NCBI GenBank assembly: GCA_900550105.1
Contig: URQW01000002.1
Coordinates: forward strand, 54,832-118,831
Length of the DNA: 64,000 nucleotides
DNA from: an uncultured Pelosinus sp.
Lineage (GTDB): Bacteria; Bacillota; Negativicutes; UMGS1260
Direction: 5' to 3'
Part shown: positions 35,319 through 43,962 of the stretch, piece by piece
Numbering within the stretch: position 1 is the first letter of the stretch
How the letters are laid out: each line of letters opens with the position of its first letter
Made by a program: the position numbers and the translations under genes
Notes under the pieces: generated by a model
Databases searched by the model: none
Told to the model about the DNA's origin: nothing
What the model saw: only the letters and a program-made list of their open reading frames with translations

Positions 35319-36596
35319 ATGAAGAAACTACGTCTCGGTTTGGGAACTCAAATCTTAATTGGCCTTATTTTAGGCATTACCGTTGGCGGCGCCTTTTACG
35401 GCAATCCCGCTGTAGCAAGTTACCTCAACCCTATTGGCGATACCTTTATCCGTTTAATTAAAATGATTGTAGCTCCTATCGTACTCTCTTGTCTCGTTGT
35501 TGGAATCGCTGGCGTCGGCGATACAAAAAAACTGGGGAAAATCGGCGGCAAGACAATTTTCTTCTTTGAAGTTGTTACCACTATTGCAATCTTTTTAGGT
35601 CTTCTCGTTGCTAATCTGGTGAAACCGGGGGTGGGGATCGACAATAGCGGCGCTCTGGCCAAAACTAATATTTCTTCTTATCTAAATACAGCTGAATCAG
35701 TTGGTCATCACAGTCTGGCGGACACCTTTGTCAATATTGTTCCAAGCAATATTTTCGAGTCTTTAGCCAAAGGCGATCTCCTCGCCATTATTTTCTTCTC
35801 TGTTGTGTTCGGGTTAGGCGTTGCCGCAATTGGCGAAAAAGGCAAGCCTGTACTGCGATTCTGCGAGGGCGTAGCAGAGACCATGTTCTGGGTTACAGGA
35901 CTTGTTATGAAATTTGCCCCCTTTGGCGTTTTCGCCTTAATCGGTGTAACTGTCTCTAAATTCGGCTTGCAATCGCTCATTCCCCTTGGCAAACTTGTAT
36001 TAACTGTCTATGGCGCCATGGCTCTGTTCATCTTTGTTGTCTTTGGCCCGATTGCCAAAGCTAGCGGCATTAGCATCATTGCCTTAATGAAATTTATTAA
36101 AGATGAACTAATTCTGGCCTATACTACAGCTAGCTCCGAAGCAGTTCTGCCCAATATTATGAGTAAAATGGAACGACTGGGGTGTCCCAAAGCGATTACT
36201 TCATTTGTAATTCCTACAGGTTATACCTTTAATTTGACAGGCTCCACTCTTTACGAAGCAATTGCCGCTATTTTCCTAGCTCAGTTTTACGGCATTGATA
36301 TTTCCCTGAGTGATCAGATCTATTTAATGTTTGTCTTGATGATTACCTCCAAGGGAATTGCCGGCGTTCCGGGAGCCTCTTTTGTCGTCCTCTTAGCTAC
36401 TTTAGGCTCTGTAGGCATCCCCGTCGAAGGTCTTGCTTTTATTGCTGGCATTGACCGTTTCTTGGATATGTCCCGTACGGTCGTGAACGTTATCGGCAAT
36501 GCCCTTGCTGCTATTGTTATTGCCAAATGGGAAGATCAGTATGATGAAGAAAAAGAACAAGAAACCATTGCACAAATGGCCTATGAATCTCATTAA
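35319..36596 (+). CDS. Dicarboxylate/amino acid:cation symporter (DAACS family)
   Basis: 425-residue GltP/DctA-like transporter with eight transmembrane helices and two re-entrant loops. Family signatures are YTTASSEAVLPNIM (serine-rich HP1 tip), IPTGYTFNLTGSTLYEA (TM7) and KGIAGVPGASFVVLLATLG (HP2), and the Asp/Arg region IDRFLDMSRTVVNVIGN in TM8. TM8 arrangement suggests an acidic substrate such as glutamate or a C4-dicarboxylate. The ATG at 35319 follows AAAGGGATG; the frame upstream is not homologous. It is divergent from the GlnK/GlnL-like pair, its likely regulator. Confidence 0.93.
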   Translation: MKKLRLGLGTQILIGLILGITVGGAFYGNPAVASYLNPIGDTFIRLIKMIVAPIVLSCLVVGIAGVGDTKKLGKIGGKTIFFFEVVTTIAIFLGLLVANLVKPGVGIDNSGALAKTNISSYLNTAESVGHHSLADTFVNIVPSNIFESLAKGDLLAIIFFSVVFGLGVAAIGEKGKPVLRFCEGVAETMFWVTGLVMKFAPFGVFALIGVTVSKFGLQSLIPLGKLVLTVYGAMALFIFVVFGPIAKASGISIIALMKFIKDELILAYTTASSEAVLPNIMSKMERLGCPKAITSFVIPTGYTFNLTGSTLYEAIAAIFLAQFYGIDISLSDQIYLMFVLMITSKGIAGVPGASFVVLLATLGSVGIPVEGLAFIAGIDRFLDMSRTVVNVIGNALAAIVIAKWEDQYDEEKEQETIAQMAYESH

Positions 36597-36615
36597 TAAA
36601 CATCAGTTGAACATG

Positions 36616-36650
36616 AAAAAAGCAAAGACTTCACGTTCTTTGCTTTTTTT
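36616..36650. terminator. Bidirectional terminator overlapping the stop of the EFR1-type gene
   Basis: AAAAAAGCAAAGA, loop, TCTTTGCTTTTTTT. It ends the symporter transcript and includes the last codons and stop of the convergent gene that ends at 36631. Confidence 0.9.
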
Positions 36651-37701
36651 GAAATTTTGCCCATAGAATGCCAGGAGCATGATATCGTCGCATATAGCGA
36701 GTATGGCACAAGTAGGAAAACAGCTTCCTTATCGGCTTATACCGCATAGCTTGATGCAATAGCCAATAGGCGACTGCAACAGCTAAAAAAGCATAGCCCA
36801 CCTGGAGCACCGTACCAAGATAAGACGGTATATAGCCACCAACCAGATAATGGCTTATGTAGGTAAGCAGCGGCACTGTTATTAAATAGTAAAAAACAAT
36901 TACGAATAACGGACTGACTTCAATCGCCTGACTCGGACAGTAATTCATACAAGCCATGCAGCTATCACAAGAGAAACGCCAATAAGGGCGTTTTTCTTGT
37001 TTTCCTCGCATCATAATAGCTTGCTTAGGACAAAACTGCGCGCAGAGCCCACAGCCGCTGCATTTTTCCGAGCTAAAGAAAAGCTTTGCCAAGAAAAACT
37101 GTCCAAGCAAAAGATAAAGCAACGAAACTGGAACTAACACTAAGCCCACCACGAGCGGAATGATGCCTTGAAACGAAACCTTTCCCGCAACAATGAAACG
37201 TACAAATTTTTTCACCTTTGCTTCGGCCCTATTGATCAGACTACTAACATTTTCTTCACTCATGCCCCAGTGCAGCGCCGTCCAATTACTGGGCATGTCG
37301 ATGCCTTTGACACCACGAACTCGATAGCCTTTTAAGGACAAAAGCAAAGCAACTAAATAGCCAGCTGTCCCTTCCATTCCCGGCAAAGCAACTCCCTGTA
37401 CTCTCGTGCCAGCCCGTGACGGCAATACTACAGCCCCAGCATGATTGCCGCGAGGCAACCGCCAAATCGCCCGAATAACCTGCCAAGGCGCCGTAAAGCC
37501 ATGGGTAGGAAAGGCAAATGCACATAAAACCGCTGCGTTAAGCGGTTCACCAGATTGAGTTGCTGCGAAACCCTTGGAATCAAACAAACTATAAACAGTC
37601 GCAGACAGCCCTAATGATTCACCTAACTGCGCGCACCATAACGCCACTGTATAGGAATTCCCTGTTCCGGTCATATAAAATATAGCGAGTTTTTTGATCA
37701 T
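36631..37701 (-). CDS. EFR1-type flavodoxin/4Fe-4S ferredoxin membrane protein
   Basis: 356 residues. The N-terminus is a flavodoxin-like domain (IFYMTGTGNSYTVA, AFAFPTHGFTAPW, GTAGYLVALLLSLKGYRVRG). A membrane segment near residue 185-210 is followed by two 4Fe-4S motifs, CSGCGLCAQFCP and CDSCMACMNYCP, and then two more membrane helices. EFR1 proteins of anaerobes join these modules, and the electron partners are unknown. ATG at 37701 with GGTGG upstream. The 3' end lies inside a terminator hairpin. Confidence 0.88.
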   Translation of the reverse strand: MIKKLAIFYMTGTGNSYTVALWCAQLGESLGLSATVYSLFDSKGFAATQSGEPLNAAVLCAFAFPTHGFTAPWQVIRAIWRLPRGNHAGAVVLPSRAGTRVQGVALPGMEGTAGYLVALLLSLKGYRVRGVKGIDMPSNWTALHWGMSEENVSSLINRAEAKVKKFVRFIVAGKVSFQGIIPLVVGLVLVPVSLLYLLLGQFFLAKLFFSSEKCSGCGLCAQFCPKQAIMMRGKQEKRPYWRFSCDSCMACMNYCPSQAIEVSPLFVIVFYYLITVPLLTYISHYLVGGYIPSYLGTVLQVGYAFLAVAVAYWLLHQAMRYKPIRKLFSYLCHTRYMRRYHAPGILWAKFQKKQRT

Positions 37702-37746
37702 AAAAAACCACCAACACTTTATCGGAATTGCCAAAGGTAAGAAAAG

Positions 37747-38340
37747 CTATATATCATATTCCATGCGTTTCGCTGTGTGCTGCCTAGCCTCTTCCCCTAG
37801 CAGCCGTTTTACAATATGAAGCGACATGACAATGCCTGCCGCAATACCGCCAGAAGTAATAATCTGGCCCTCATCGACGAATTTACTGTTTCGTTCTACC
37901 TTGATACGGGGAAAGTCCATCGCTAGCTGCTCCAAATCCATCCAGTGGGTTGTCGCTCTTTTCCCATCAAGCAGTCCTGCTTTCGCTAGTAAAAATGCGC
38001 CAGTACAGACAGAGGCAGTAATTTCCCCTAATTTATGTTGATTTTGAATCCAAGCAATCAGATTTTTATTATTGATCTCAATTTCTTCAGCACCATAGCC
38101 GCCGGGAATAATCAAAATATCCAGCTTCGGCGCTGTGGCAAACGAAAATCCTGGCTGTACTAATAGCCCGTTTCTTGCCTTAATCATTTTTCCCTGCTCG
38201 GAAATCGTATGTACAGAAAAAGGTTGAAACTCACTCTTAGGCTGTCGTGCCAAGGAAAATACTTCAAAGGGACCGGCAAAATCAAGCACTTCTACTTCAT
38301 CAAACAGCAAAATTCCAACTTGACGTGTTGTATGCTCCAT
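37747..38340 (-). CDS. DJ-1/PfpI-family protein
   Basis: 197-residue class I glutamine amidotransferase-like protein. The signature LDFAGPFEVFSLA, the nucleophile elbow TASVCTGAFLLAKAGLLDGKRATTHW (shown in part: ASVCTGAFLLA) and the ending EYDI are like isonitrile hydratase and ThiJ-type proteins that also serve as the sensor half of some AraC regulators. No AraC domain is attached. The ATG at 38340 is behind GGGGGAG; the open frame continues 54 codons upstream without homology. It is divergent from the CaCA antiporter gene. Function not determinable. Confidence 0.88.
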   Translation of the reverse strand: MEHTTRQVGILLFDEVEVLDFAGPFEVFSLARQPKSEFQPFSVHTISEQGKMIKARNGLLVQPGFSFATAPKLDILIIPGGYGAEEIEINNKNLIAWIQNQHKLGEITASVCTGAFLLAKAGLLDGKRATTHWMDLEQLAMDFPRIKVERNSKFVDEGQIITSGGIAAGIVMSLHIVKRLLGEEARQHTAKRMEYDI

Positions 38341-38426
38341 ATTCTCTCCCCCAACCTTATGGCGTTCACTTCGCTCATCTTCTACTACGACACTCCCGCA
38401 GGAAATCCTCCCCTTTCCCTTCTCAT

Positions 38427-38464
38427 CCCGACTGAACAAGACGCTTATTTGACTTTCAGTCGGG
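38427..38464. repeat. Inverted repeat in the divergent region upstream of the antiporter gene
   Basis: CCCGACTGAA and TTCAGTCGGG, perfect 10-base arms with an 18-base loop. No T-run follows on either strand, so it is not a plain terminator; it may be a leader structure or operator. Confidence 0.5.
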
Positions 38465-38528
38465 CTTTCGTTACAATGAGTTTGTTTTAACATTTTTTTC
38501 ATGAAGAAATATTGTAAGGAGAATCACA

Positions 38529-39536
38529 ATGACAACTTATTTAGCCTTATTGATTTCGGTAATTGTAATTTATTATAGCTGTGAACTCTTTGTAAACGGC
38601 ATTGAGTGGGTCGGCAAAAAACTCAATATCTCACAGTGTGCTGTCGGCACGATTCTCGCAGCGCTTGGCACAGCTCTGCCGGAAAGTGTCGTTACCTTAG
38701 TCGCTGTAGCTTTTCAGGGTAGCAGCGAACAAAAAGACATTGGCGTCGGTGCGGCTCTGGGCGGACCGCTGGTACTTGGCACGCTAGCCTACGCCGTTGT
38801 GGGCCTCTGTATTATCTTGTTTCGGAAAAAACGCGATGCTGGTCTTGAAATTGACATTGACGGCCACAAATTATCGCGAGATCAGCTATGGTTTGTATCT
38901 ATTTTTATCTTTAAAGTACTGCTTGGTCTCGTTCTTTTCGCCTATAAACCGCTCATGGGATTTGTGTTTCTGGGCCTCTACGCTTTCTATTTTTACCGGG
39001 AATTGCGCGCCGAATGTCTTGAGGAATGTCTGCTGCCAGAGCCGCTAAAATTCCAACCTAAGCGGCAAGAGCCAACTATGACAGCGACATTTTTCCAGAC
39101 GGGACTGGCCCTTGTGCTGATTTTTGCCAGCTCCCATGTCTTTGTCACGGAACTGGAAGTACTCGGTCGCTCTTTAGATGTCTCACCTTTAATCATTTCC
39201 TTATTATGCAGTCCGATTGCTACAGAACTACCGGAAATTCTAAATGCCGTGATTTGGGTGCGGCAAGGCAAGGAAACGCTGGCCCTTGGCAATATCAGCG
39301 GCGCCATGATGATTCAGGCAACGGTCCCTAGCGCCTTTGGACTTTTCTTTACCCCCTGGCTCTTCGATCTCCACCTGCTTTGGTCAGGCATCGTAACCTT
39401 ACTTTCCGTAATGTATCTGCTCATTACGCTGAAAGAACACAAACTATCGCCCCATCGGCTGCTTTACGCAGCGATCTTTTATTTGCTCTTTGCCGCCATT
39501 TTTTTCTTCCCAGCAACCAATTTTTATAGCTTATAA
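38529..39536 (+). CDS. Sodium/calcium exchanger-family (CaCA) membrane protein
   Basis: 335 residues, about ten transmembrane helices in two inverted halves. The alpha-repeats are visible: GTILAALGTALPESVVTLV in the first half and LLCSPIATELPEILNAVIW in the second, with the acidic Glu of each repeat that binds the cation. The central charged loop (ECLEECLLPEP) is short. It belongs to the prokaryotic CaCA group; cation specificity is unknown. Ribosome binding site AAGGAGAATC. Confidence 0.9.
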   Translation: MTTYLALLISVIVIYYSCELFVNGIEWVGKKLNISQCAVGTILAALGTALPESVVTLVAVAFQGSSEQKDIGVGAALGGPLVLGTLAYAVVGLCIILFRKKRDAGLEIDIDGHKLSRDQLWFVSIFIFKVLLGLVLFAYKPLMGFVFLGLYAFYFYRELRAECLEECLLPEPLKFQPKRQEPTMTATFFQTGLALVLIFASSHVFVTELEVLGRSLDVSPLIISLLCSPIATELPEILNAVIWVRQGKETLALGNISGAMMIQATVPSAFGLFFTPWLFDLHLLWSGIVTLLSVMYLLITLKEHKLSPHRLLYAAIFYLLFAAIFFFPATNFYSL

Positions 39537-39540
39537 TGAC

Positions 39541-39692
39541 TTATCCACATAAAATAAGGAATAAATTGTCACTCATCCACATAAAAGCTCATGTGAAAAA
39601 TCCCGCAAATGCCGAAATTCAGCGACTTTGCGGGATTACTTTTTTGCACTTATGCACAATATCAACAGGTTTGTGAATAACTCTGTGGATAA
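39541..39692. promoter_or_regulatory. Cluster of DnaA-box sequences
   Basis: Four matches to TTATNCACA lie within 152 bp: TTATCCACA at 39541-39549, TTATGCACA at 39650-39658, and on the other strand TTATTCACA at 39672-39680 and TTATCCACA at 39684-39692. A one-mismatch TCATCCACA is at 39573-39581. No dnaA, dnaN or rpmH is near, so it looks like a DnaA-binding cluster other than the origin. Confidence 0.7.
39599..39646 (+). terminator. Terminator after the antiporter gene
   Basis: TCCCGCAAA and TTTGCGGGA arms with an inner partial stem; T-runs flank it on both strands, so it may also serve the convergent 98-codon gene. It lies inside the DnaA-box cluster. Confidence 0.8.
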
Positions 39693-39698
39693 GTTGAC

Positions 39699-39995
39699 TT
39701 ATTCGATCACAGGATGGCTCCAATCCACCAAAACCTGTGTATGATTATAGAGACGCGTCAAAACTTGTTTAAAAAAAGCAAGGCTTTCTGTTGGCAGACC
39801 TGTCTGATCAGCAAAATCACGAATTGTGGCGCCACTGGCAATATGAATAGTTTGTTCTGTCGATAAATACGTCTCAATTTCGCGGCGTTTTGCTTCATTA
39901 GCAAGCTTTACGCAAAAACTTTTATCCGCTTCATTATAACTGATGGAACCATAGTCATTTTCATAGTGAATACAAACTACAAAATCTGTGTTCAT
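39699..39995 (-). CDS. Hypothetical protein, 98 residues
   Basis: Not recognised. The protein is small, soluble and mildly acidic (YENDYGSISYNEADKS, IHIASGATIRDFADQTGLP, ESLAFFKQVLTRLYNHTQVLVDWSHPVIE), with no signal peptide or membrane segment. A clear GAGGTGACAGA ribosome binding site and its place 36 nt after the ppk-containing operon end on the same strand argue that it is real. It borders the DnaA-box cluster. Confidence 0.65.
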   Translation of the reverse strand: MNTDFVVCIHYENDYGSISYNEADKSFCVKLANEAKRREIETYLSTEQTIHIASGATIRDFADQTGLPTESLAFFKQVLTRLYNHTQVLVDWSHPVIE

Positions 39996-40031
39996 TCTGT
40001 CACCTCAACGTTCTTTTTCATTACTTGAGAG

Positions 40032-42128
40032 CTATTCCTTACGATACAACGGTTTTAACCGATGCTCTAAAGGAACTTGCGGCAACTCGGCCGCCTTTTT
40101 CGCAAGTTTACAAAGCTCTTCTTGGCTTTTTACGACCTTCCCGCGCTTTGCCACACGGCGATAAGTACCGTCGCTGCACATGCTGTGCGCCTTCTGATTG
40201 TCAGCAAGCATAAGCTGTAAAATCTGCTTAATCCGTTCGATATGTTGTTCGGCTTCCACCGGAAAAAGCAGCTCAACTCGCTCGTTCAGGTTTCGTGGCA
40301 TCCAGTCTGCACTGGATAGAAACACTTTTTCATCATCATCATTGGCAATATAGAGGATGCGATGATGCTCTAAAAACCGGCCAATAATACTGCGAACTTT
40401 AATAGTTTCACTAACTCCAGCTATTCCGGGCCGTAAGACGCAAATACCACGAACAATCAAATCTATTTTAACACCATATCCAGATGCTTCATATAGTTTT
40501 TTTATAATATCCTTATCTAACAGCGAATTCATCTTCGCCGCAATATAGCTGCGTTTCCCCGTTTTAGCGACTTCAATCTGTTCATCAATTAACGCCACAA
40601 GCTTTTGGCGCAAACCTAGCGGCGCCACTGTGATCTTATTCCAAACTGGCGGATCAGAGTAGCCGGAAAGCACATTGAAAAAGGCTGAAGCATCTGCGCC
40701 AAATTGATCATTGGCGGTAAAAATGCCCATATCAGTATAAAGCTTTGCCGTCGAATCGTTATAATTTCCGGTTCCCATATGAACATAGCGCTGAATCCCG
40801 CGCGCTTCCCGCCGTACCACGAGAATCATTTTGGCATGAGTCTTTAAACCGCGCAGGCCATATATAACATGACACCCTGCTTCCTCTAACCGTTTGGCCC
40901 ATAAGATATTGTTTTCTTCATCAAAACGCGCTTTCAGTTCCACTAAAACCGTAACCTGTTTGCCATTTTCCGCTGCCTGCGCTAACGCGCGAACAATCGG
41001 CGAGTTACCGCTCACCCGATATAAGGTCTGCTTAATGGCCAAAACAGCCGGATCCACAGCGGCCTGCTGAACAAACTGTACGACAGGTTCAAAGGATTCA
41101 TAGGGATGGTGCAATAATACATCACTTTCGCGAATTCTGGCAAACAGATCGGTGCAACCGACTAAGTCCTTGGGAAGCTGCGGCGAAATCGGGGGAAGTT
41201 TTAGTTCCTCCAAGCCAGGCAACCCGATAAATTTAAAGAAACAAGTTAAATCAAGCGGTCCGTTAATATCATATACCTCTCGGTCTAGAACATGCAAGGA
41301 ACTGACAAGAAGGTCTTTTAAGGCAGGCGCCGCCCCTTTGCCGATCTCCAATCGCACAGCCTGACCGCGTTTTCTCTGGCGCAGCGACTTTTCTACTTCT
41401 TCTAATAGGTCCTTGGCATCTTCCTCATCAATAAATAGGTCCGCATTACGAGTAATCCGAAACGGGATAACGTCTTCGACTTGATACCCATAAAATAATT
41501 CTTCACAGTAAGCTTCAATGATCTTTTCTAAAAAAACAAAGCGCCGTTTTCCTCCTTCAGGCGGAATTTCTACAATACGAGACAACACGGCAGGCACTTG
41601 AATGACGGCGAGTTTTTTTTCGTCTTTGCCTTTACGGCTAATTTGCAGCGCCAAATTGAGACTGCGGTTTGATAAAAAGGGAAATGGATGGCTGGCATCG
41701 ACAGCAACGGGTGTAATAACTGGGTAGATGGTACTGCGAAAATACTCATAACACCATTCTTTATCAGAATCACTTAACTTATCCATAGCGGCGAAAAAAA
41801 TCTTTTCTTCTTCCAAATGATACAAGACATTTTTTAAGATGCGATATTGGAGATTTACAAGCCCGTGAACTTCAACAGCAATATCAATCAACTGCTCTTC
41901 TACGGTCCGACCTGAAATATCGAGTTTATGGACGCCGCTATCGAACTGATGCTTAAGACCGGCCACACGAATCATAAAGAACTCATCAAGGTTCGAGCTG
42001 GTAATCGCTAAAAAATTAAGTCTATCTCCTTGCGGTCTATTCTGACTACCGGCTTCCTGTAGCACCCGTTCATTAAACTTAATCCAGCTTAGTTCGCGAT
42101 TCAGAAAATACTCGCTACTTTCAAACAT
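40032..42128 (-). CDS. ppk: Polyphosphate kinase
   Basis: 698-residue PPK1, which polymerises the gamma phosphate of ATP into polyphosphate reversibly. Motifs include the N-terminal NRELSWIKFNERVLQEA, the phospholipase D-like ATP site with the autophosphorylated His in GLRGLKTHAKMILV, and the second His in RFLEHHRILYIAND. Length is normal. The ATG at 42128 overlaps the stop of the upstream Ppx-like gene by 8 bp (ATGTTTGA) and follows GGGTGG, so the two are coupled in translation. Confidence 0.96.
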   Translation of the reverse strand: MFESSEYFLNRELSWIKFNERVLQEAGSQNRPQGDRLNFLAITSSNLDEFFMIRVAGLKHQFDSGVHKLDISGRTVEEQLIDIAVEVHGLVNLQYRILKNVLYHLEEEKIFFAAMDKLSDSDKEWCYEYFRSTIYPVITPVAVDASHPFPFLSNRSLNLALQISRKGKDEKKLAVIQVPAVLSRIVEIPPEGGKRRFVFLEKIIEAYCEELFYGYQVEDVIPFRITRNADLFIDEEDAKDLLEEVEKSLRQRKRGQAVRLEIGKGAAPALKDLLVSSLHVLDREVYDINGPLDLTCFFKFIGLPGLEELKLPPISPQLPKDLVGCTDLFARIRESDVLLHHPYESFEPVVQFVQQAAVDPAVLAIKQTLYRVSGNSPIVRALAQAAENGKQVTVLVELKARFDEENNILWAKRLEEAGCHVIYGLRGLKTHAKMILVVRREARGIQRYVHMGTGNYNDSTAKLYTDMGIFTANDQFGADASAFFNVLSGYSDPPVWNKITVAPLGLRQKLVALIDEQIEVAKTGKRSYIAAKMNSLLDKDIIKKLYEASGYGVKIDLIVRGICVLRPGIAGVSETIKVRSIIGRFLEHHRILYIANDDDEKVFLSSADWMPRNLNERVELLFPVEAEQHIERIKQILQLMLADNQKAHSMCSDGTYRRVAKRGKVVKSQEELCKLAKKAAELPQVPLEHRLKPLYRKE

Positions 42129-43683
42129 ATATCTTTTCCACCCTTTCCAAATTGGCGCGAATCCCGAAAACATCTTCAAAAAAATCGGCTTTATCGGCAA
42201 AAGTCCATTCTTCCAAGGAATAATCTTCATTCACTTTCACTTGTATGTTTAACTCATTATTCTTGAAAACAGCGGCAGCCGCAATGGCCTTTTGCCGATG
42301 GCTCCGGTCCATAGCATCAGCCAAGCGCAGTATGGCCGAAAGCTTCGCGACAGTAACCTGGCTCTTTTTCGTAAGAATGGAATAGTTGTAATGATGATTG
42401 TCAGGAATCCCTTGCGAATGATAGTAGGCCACATTAGCCATTACCGCTTTTTCCTTCTCTGACAGTCCCAAAATATCAGAAGAACAAATCAGTCGATAGG
42501 AATAATAGGGGTGGGAACGAAGGCTCACGAACTTCCCAATATCATGCAGAATAGCCGCCCCTTGCAATAAAAGCCGTTCACGATTTCCTAGGCCATGAAT
42601 CCTGGCCATGCGGTCAAAAATCAACAAGGAAAACTGTTCTACCGCCTGTGAATGCCGTTTATCGTACTGATAGCGCTTCCCAAGGGTTCGAATTAAACTA
42701 AAGACCTGATCTTCCATTGTTTGCAGCCACGGGTCTTGGTGTTTTCCTGCCAAATACAACAGCGTAATTCCATCCATAAATTGATCACAAGGAATGACAA
42801 TCTGCTCAATCGTCGTTAACGATAAAATCTGATGGTATAAAACAAGCGTAGGTAAAACCATCGCTGCGTCATCTGGCGAAAGCGAGAAAATTTGCTGAAG
42901 TTGCGATAAGTTCAATCGCTTAATTTTTTCATATAAAGCCCTAAATTCGCTCAAACTGACAGGACAAGCTTCGACTTCTCCCCAGGTCTTGCCCAGCATT
43001 TTGAGCAGCAGTTCCGTTTCCCGGCCTGATAGACATAAATAATCAATGTCAACATGACCTAGATAGGCTTTTACTGGTTCAATGGCGGCATAGATAAACT
43101 CTTCTAACGCTTGATGAAAATATAGGGAATCGCGCTGCGCCGCCGAAAAGCTTTCTTTAATCCGTAACGCCCCCATTTTTAAATTTTGCTGATATTTAAT
43201 AGCGCCGTCCTGCCATAAGGTCATGCCGAGTCCGCCGGAAGAAATATCGACAAACAGCACGGCTTTCTTAGCTTCGAGAAAATCCTGTTCTGCTAGTTTT
43301 TTATAAGATGAAACGTATTTGTAAAAGATCTCCTGCGGTACATCCACTACTTTCACATCAAGACCTGTTTTTACTTTAATCTGATCAATAATATATTTCT
43401 GGTTTTCCGCTTCCCGTACTGCCGTTGTTGCAATGAGACGATAATCACGGACGCCATATTCAGCAAGCATCCGACGATAGCCTTTTAAAAGCTCACAAAC
43501 CTCATTTAACGTACCAAAACTAATTTTATTGGTCTGAAAAGCCTCCTCGCCTAAATCAACGGCGCGGCTGGCTCGGTCTATAACCTTCATATTTTGAAGT
43601 GAAGTATATTCGACAATCTGCATACTCACTTGCTCTGAACCTAAGTGAATCGCGGCAAAATAGTCTGGCATTTTATCTGCCAC
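42121..43683 (-). CDS. Ppx/GppA-like protein with HD domain, degenerate first phosphate motif
   Basis: 520 residues: an ASKHA-fold Ppx/GppA domain (about 1-300) and a C-terminal HD domain (ILHDIGKFVSLRSHP, near residue 380). In active exopolyphosphatases the first motif is IDLGSNS and the second DIGGGS; here they read IHLGSEQ and DISSGG, so key acidic and glycine residues differ. The product may bind polyphosphate or ppGpp without hydrolysing it, or regulate the adjacent ppk. Translation starts at GTG 43683 behind GAGGAGG. A five-copy 9-bp repeat sits 22 nt upstream of the start. Confidence 0.85.
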   Translation of the reverse strand: MADKMPDYFAAIHLGSEQVSMQIVEYTSLQNMKVIDRASRAVDLGEEAFQTNKISFGTLNEVCELLKGYRRMLAEYGVRDYRLIATTAVREAENQKYIIDQIKVKTGLDVKVVDVPQEIFYKYVSSYKKLAEQDFLEAKKAVLFVDISSGGLGMTLWQDGAIKYQQNLKMGALRIKESFSAAQRDSLYFHQALEEFIYAAIEPVKAYLGHVDIDYLCLSGRETELLLKMLGKTWGEVEACPVSLSEFRALYEKIKRLNLSQLQQIFSLSPDDAAMVLPTLVLYHQILSLTTIEQIVIPCDQFMDGITLLYLAGKHQDPWLQTMEDQVFSLIRTLGKRYQYDKRHSQAVEQFSLLIFDRMARIHGLGNRERLLLQGAAILHDIGKFVSLRSHPYYSYRLICSSDILGLSEKEKAVMANVAYYHSQGIPDNHHYNYSILTKKSQVTVAKLSAILRLADAMDRSHRQKAIAAAAVFKNNELNIQVKVNEDYSLEEWTFADKADFFEDVFGIRANLERVEKIYV

Positions 43684-43705
43684 AACGTCGCCTCCTCTAT
43701 CATAC

Positions 43706-43750
43706 CTGCTCTATCTGCTCTATCTGCTCTATCTGCTCTATCTGCTCTAT
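43706..43750. repeat. Five perfect tandem copies of a 9-bp unit in the leader of the polyphosphate operon
   Basis: CTGCTCTAT is repeated five times without error, followed by a degenerate copy (CTTATCTTT). On the transcribed minus strand the unit reads ATAGAGCAG. It ends 22 nt before the GTG start and so lies between promoter and ribosome binding site. Copy number could vary by slippage. Confidence 0.95.
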
Positions 43751-43873
43751 CTTATCTTTCTTATAATTCGTGTTACTTTCATTTATTTTCCTGCTTAAAT
43801 AATCCTCTTTATGTTAAGTAATTATTAAATTTTACGGAGCTTCGACTGAGAAAGGGACTATCAGCTCATTAAA

Positions 43874-43926
43874 AGTTAACCTTTCATATTTTTTAGGTTT
43901 ACATTGGCTGTAAAGTATTTTAGAAT
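43874..43926 (+). promoter_or_regulatory. bioY promoter with BirA operator
   Basis: AGTTAACC, 14 bp, GGTTTACA (43874-43903) fits the BirA site TGTWAACC-N14-16-GGTTWACA. The right half overlaps the -35 TTTACA (43898-43903), which is 17 bp from the -10 TAGAAT (43921-43926). Biotinylated-BirA repression of bioY is therefore predicted. Confidence 0.85.
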
Positions 43927-43962
43927 AGAGACAGAATTGATTAACAAAGGAGATTGTAATCC

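Noticed and set aside
38341..38528. A yybP-ykoY manganese riboswitch in the leader of the CaCA gene
   Set aside because: The conserved GGGGAGUA-type core was not found; only a simple 10-base inverted repeat is present.
39541..39692. The DnaA-box cluster as the chromosomal origin
   Set aside because: No dnaA, dnaN, recF, gyrB or rpmH nearby and no obvious AT-rich unwinding element; a secondary cluster is more likely.
43812..43830. A Pho box upstream of the polyphosphate genes (TGTTAA and TATTAA 11 bp apart)
   Set aside because: Only two copies, one imperfect, in AT-rich DNA; not distinguishable from chance.
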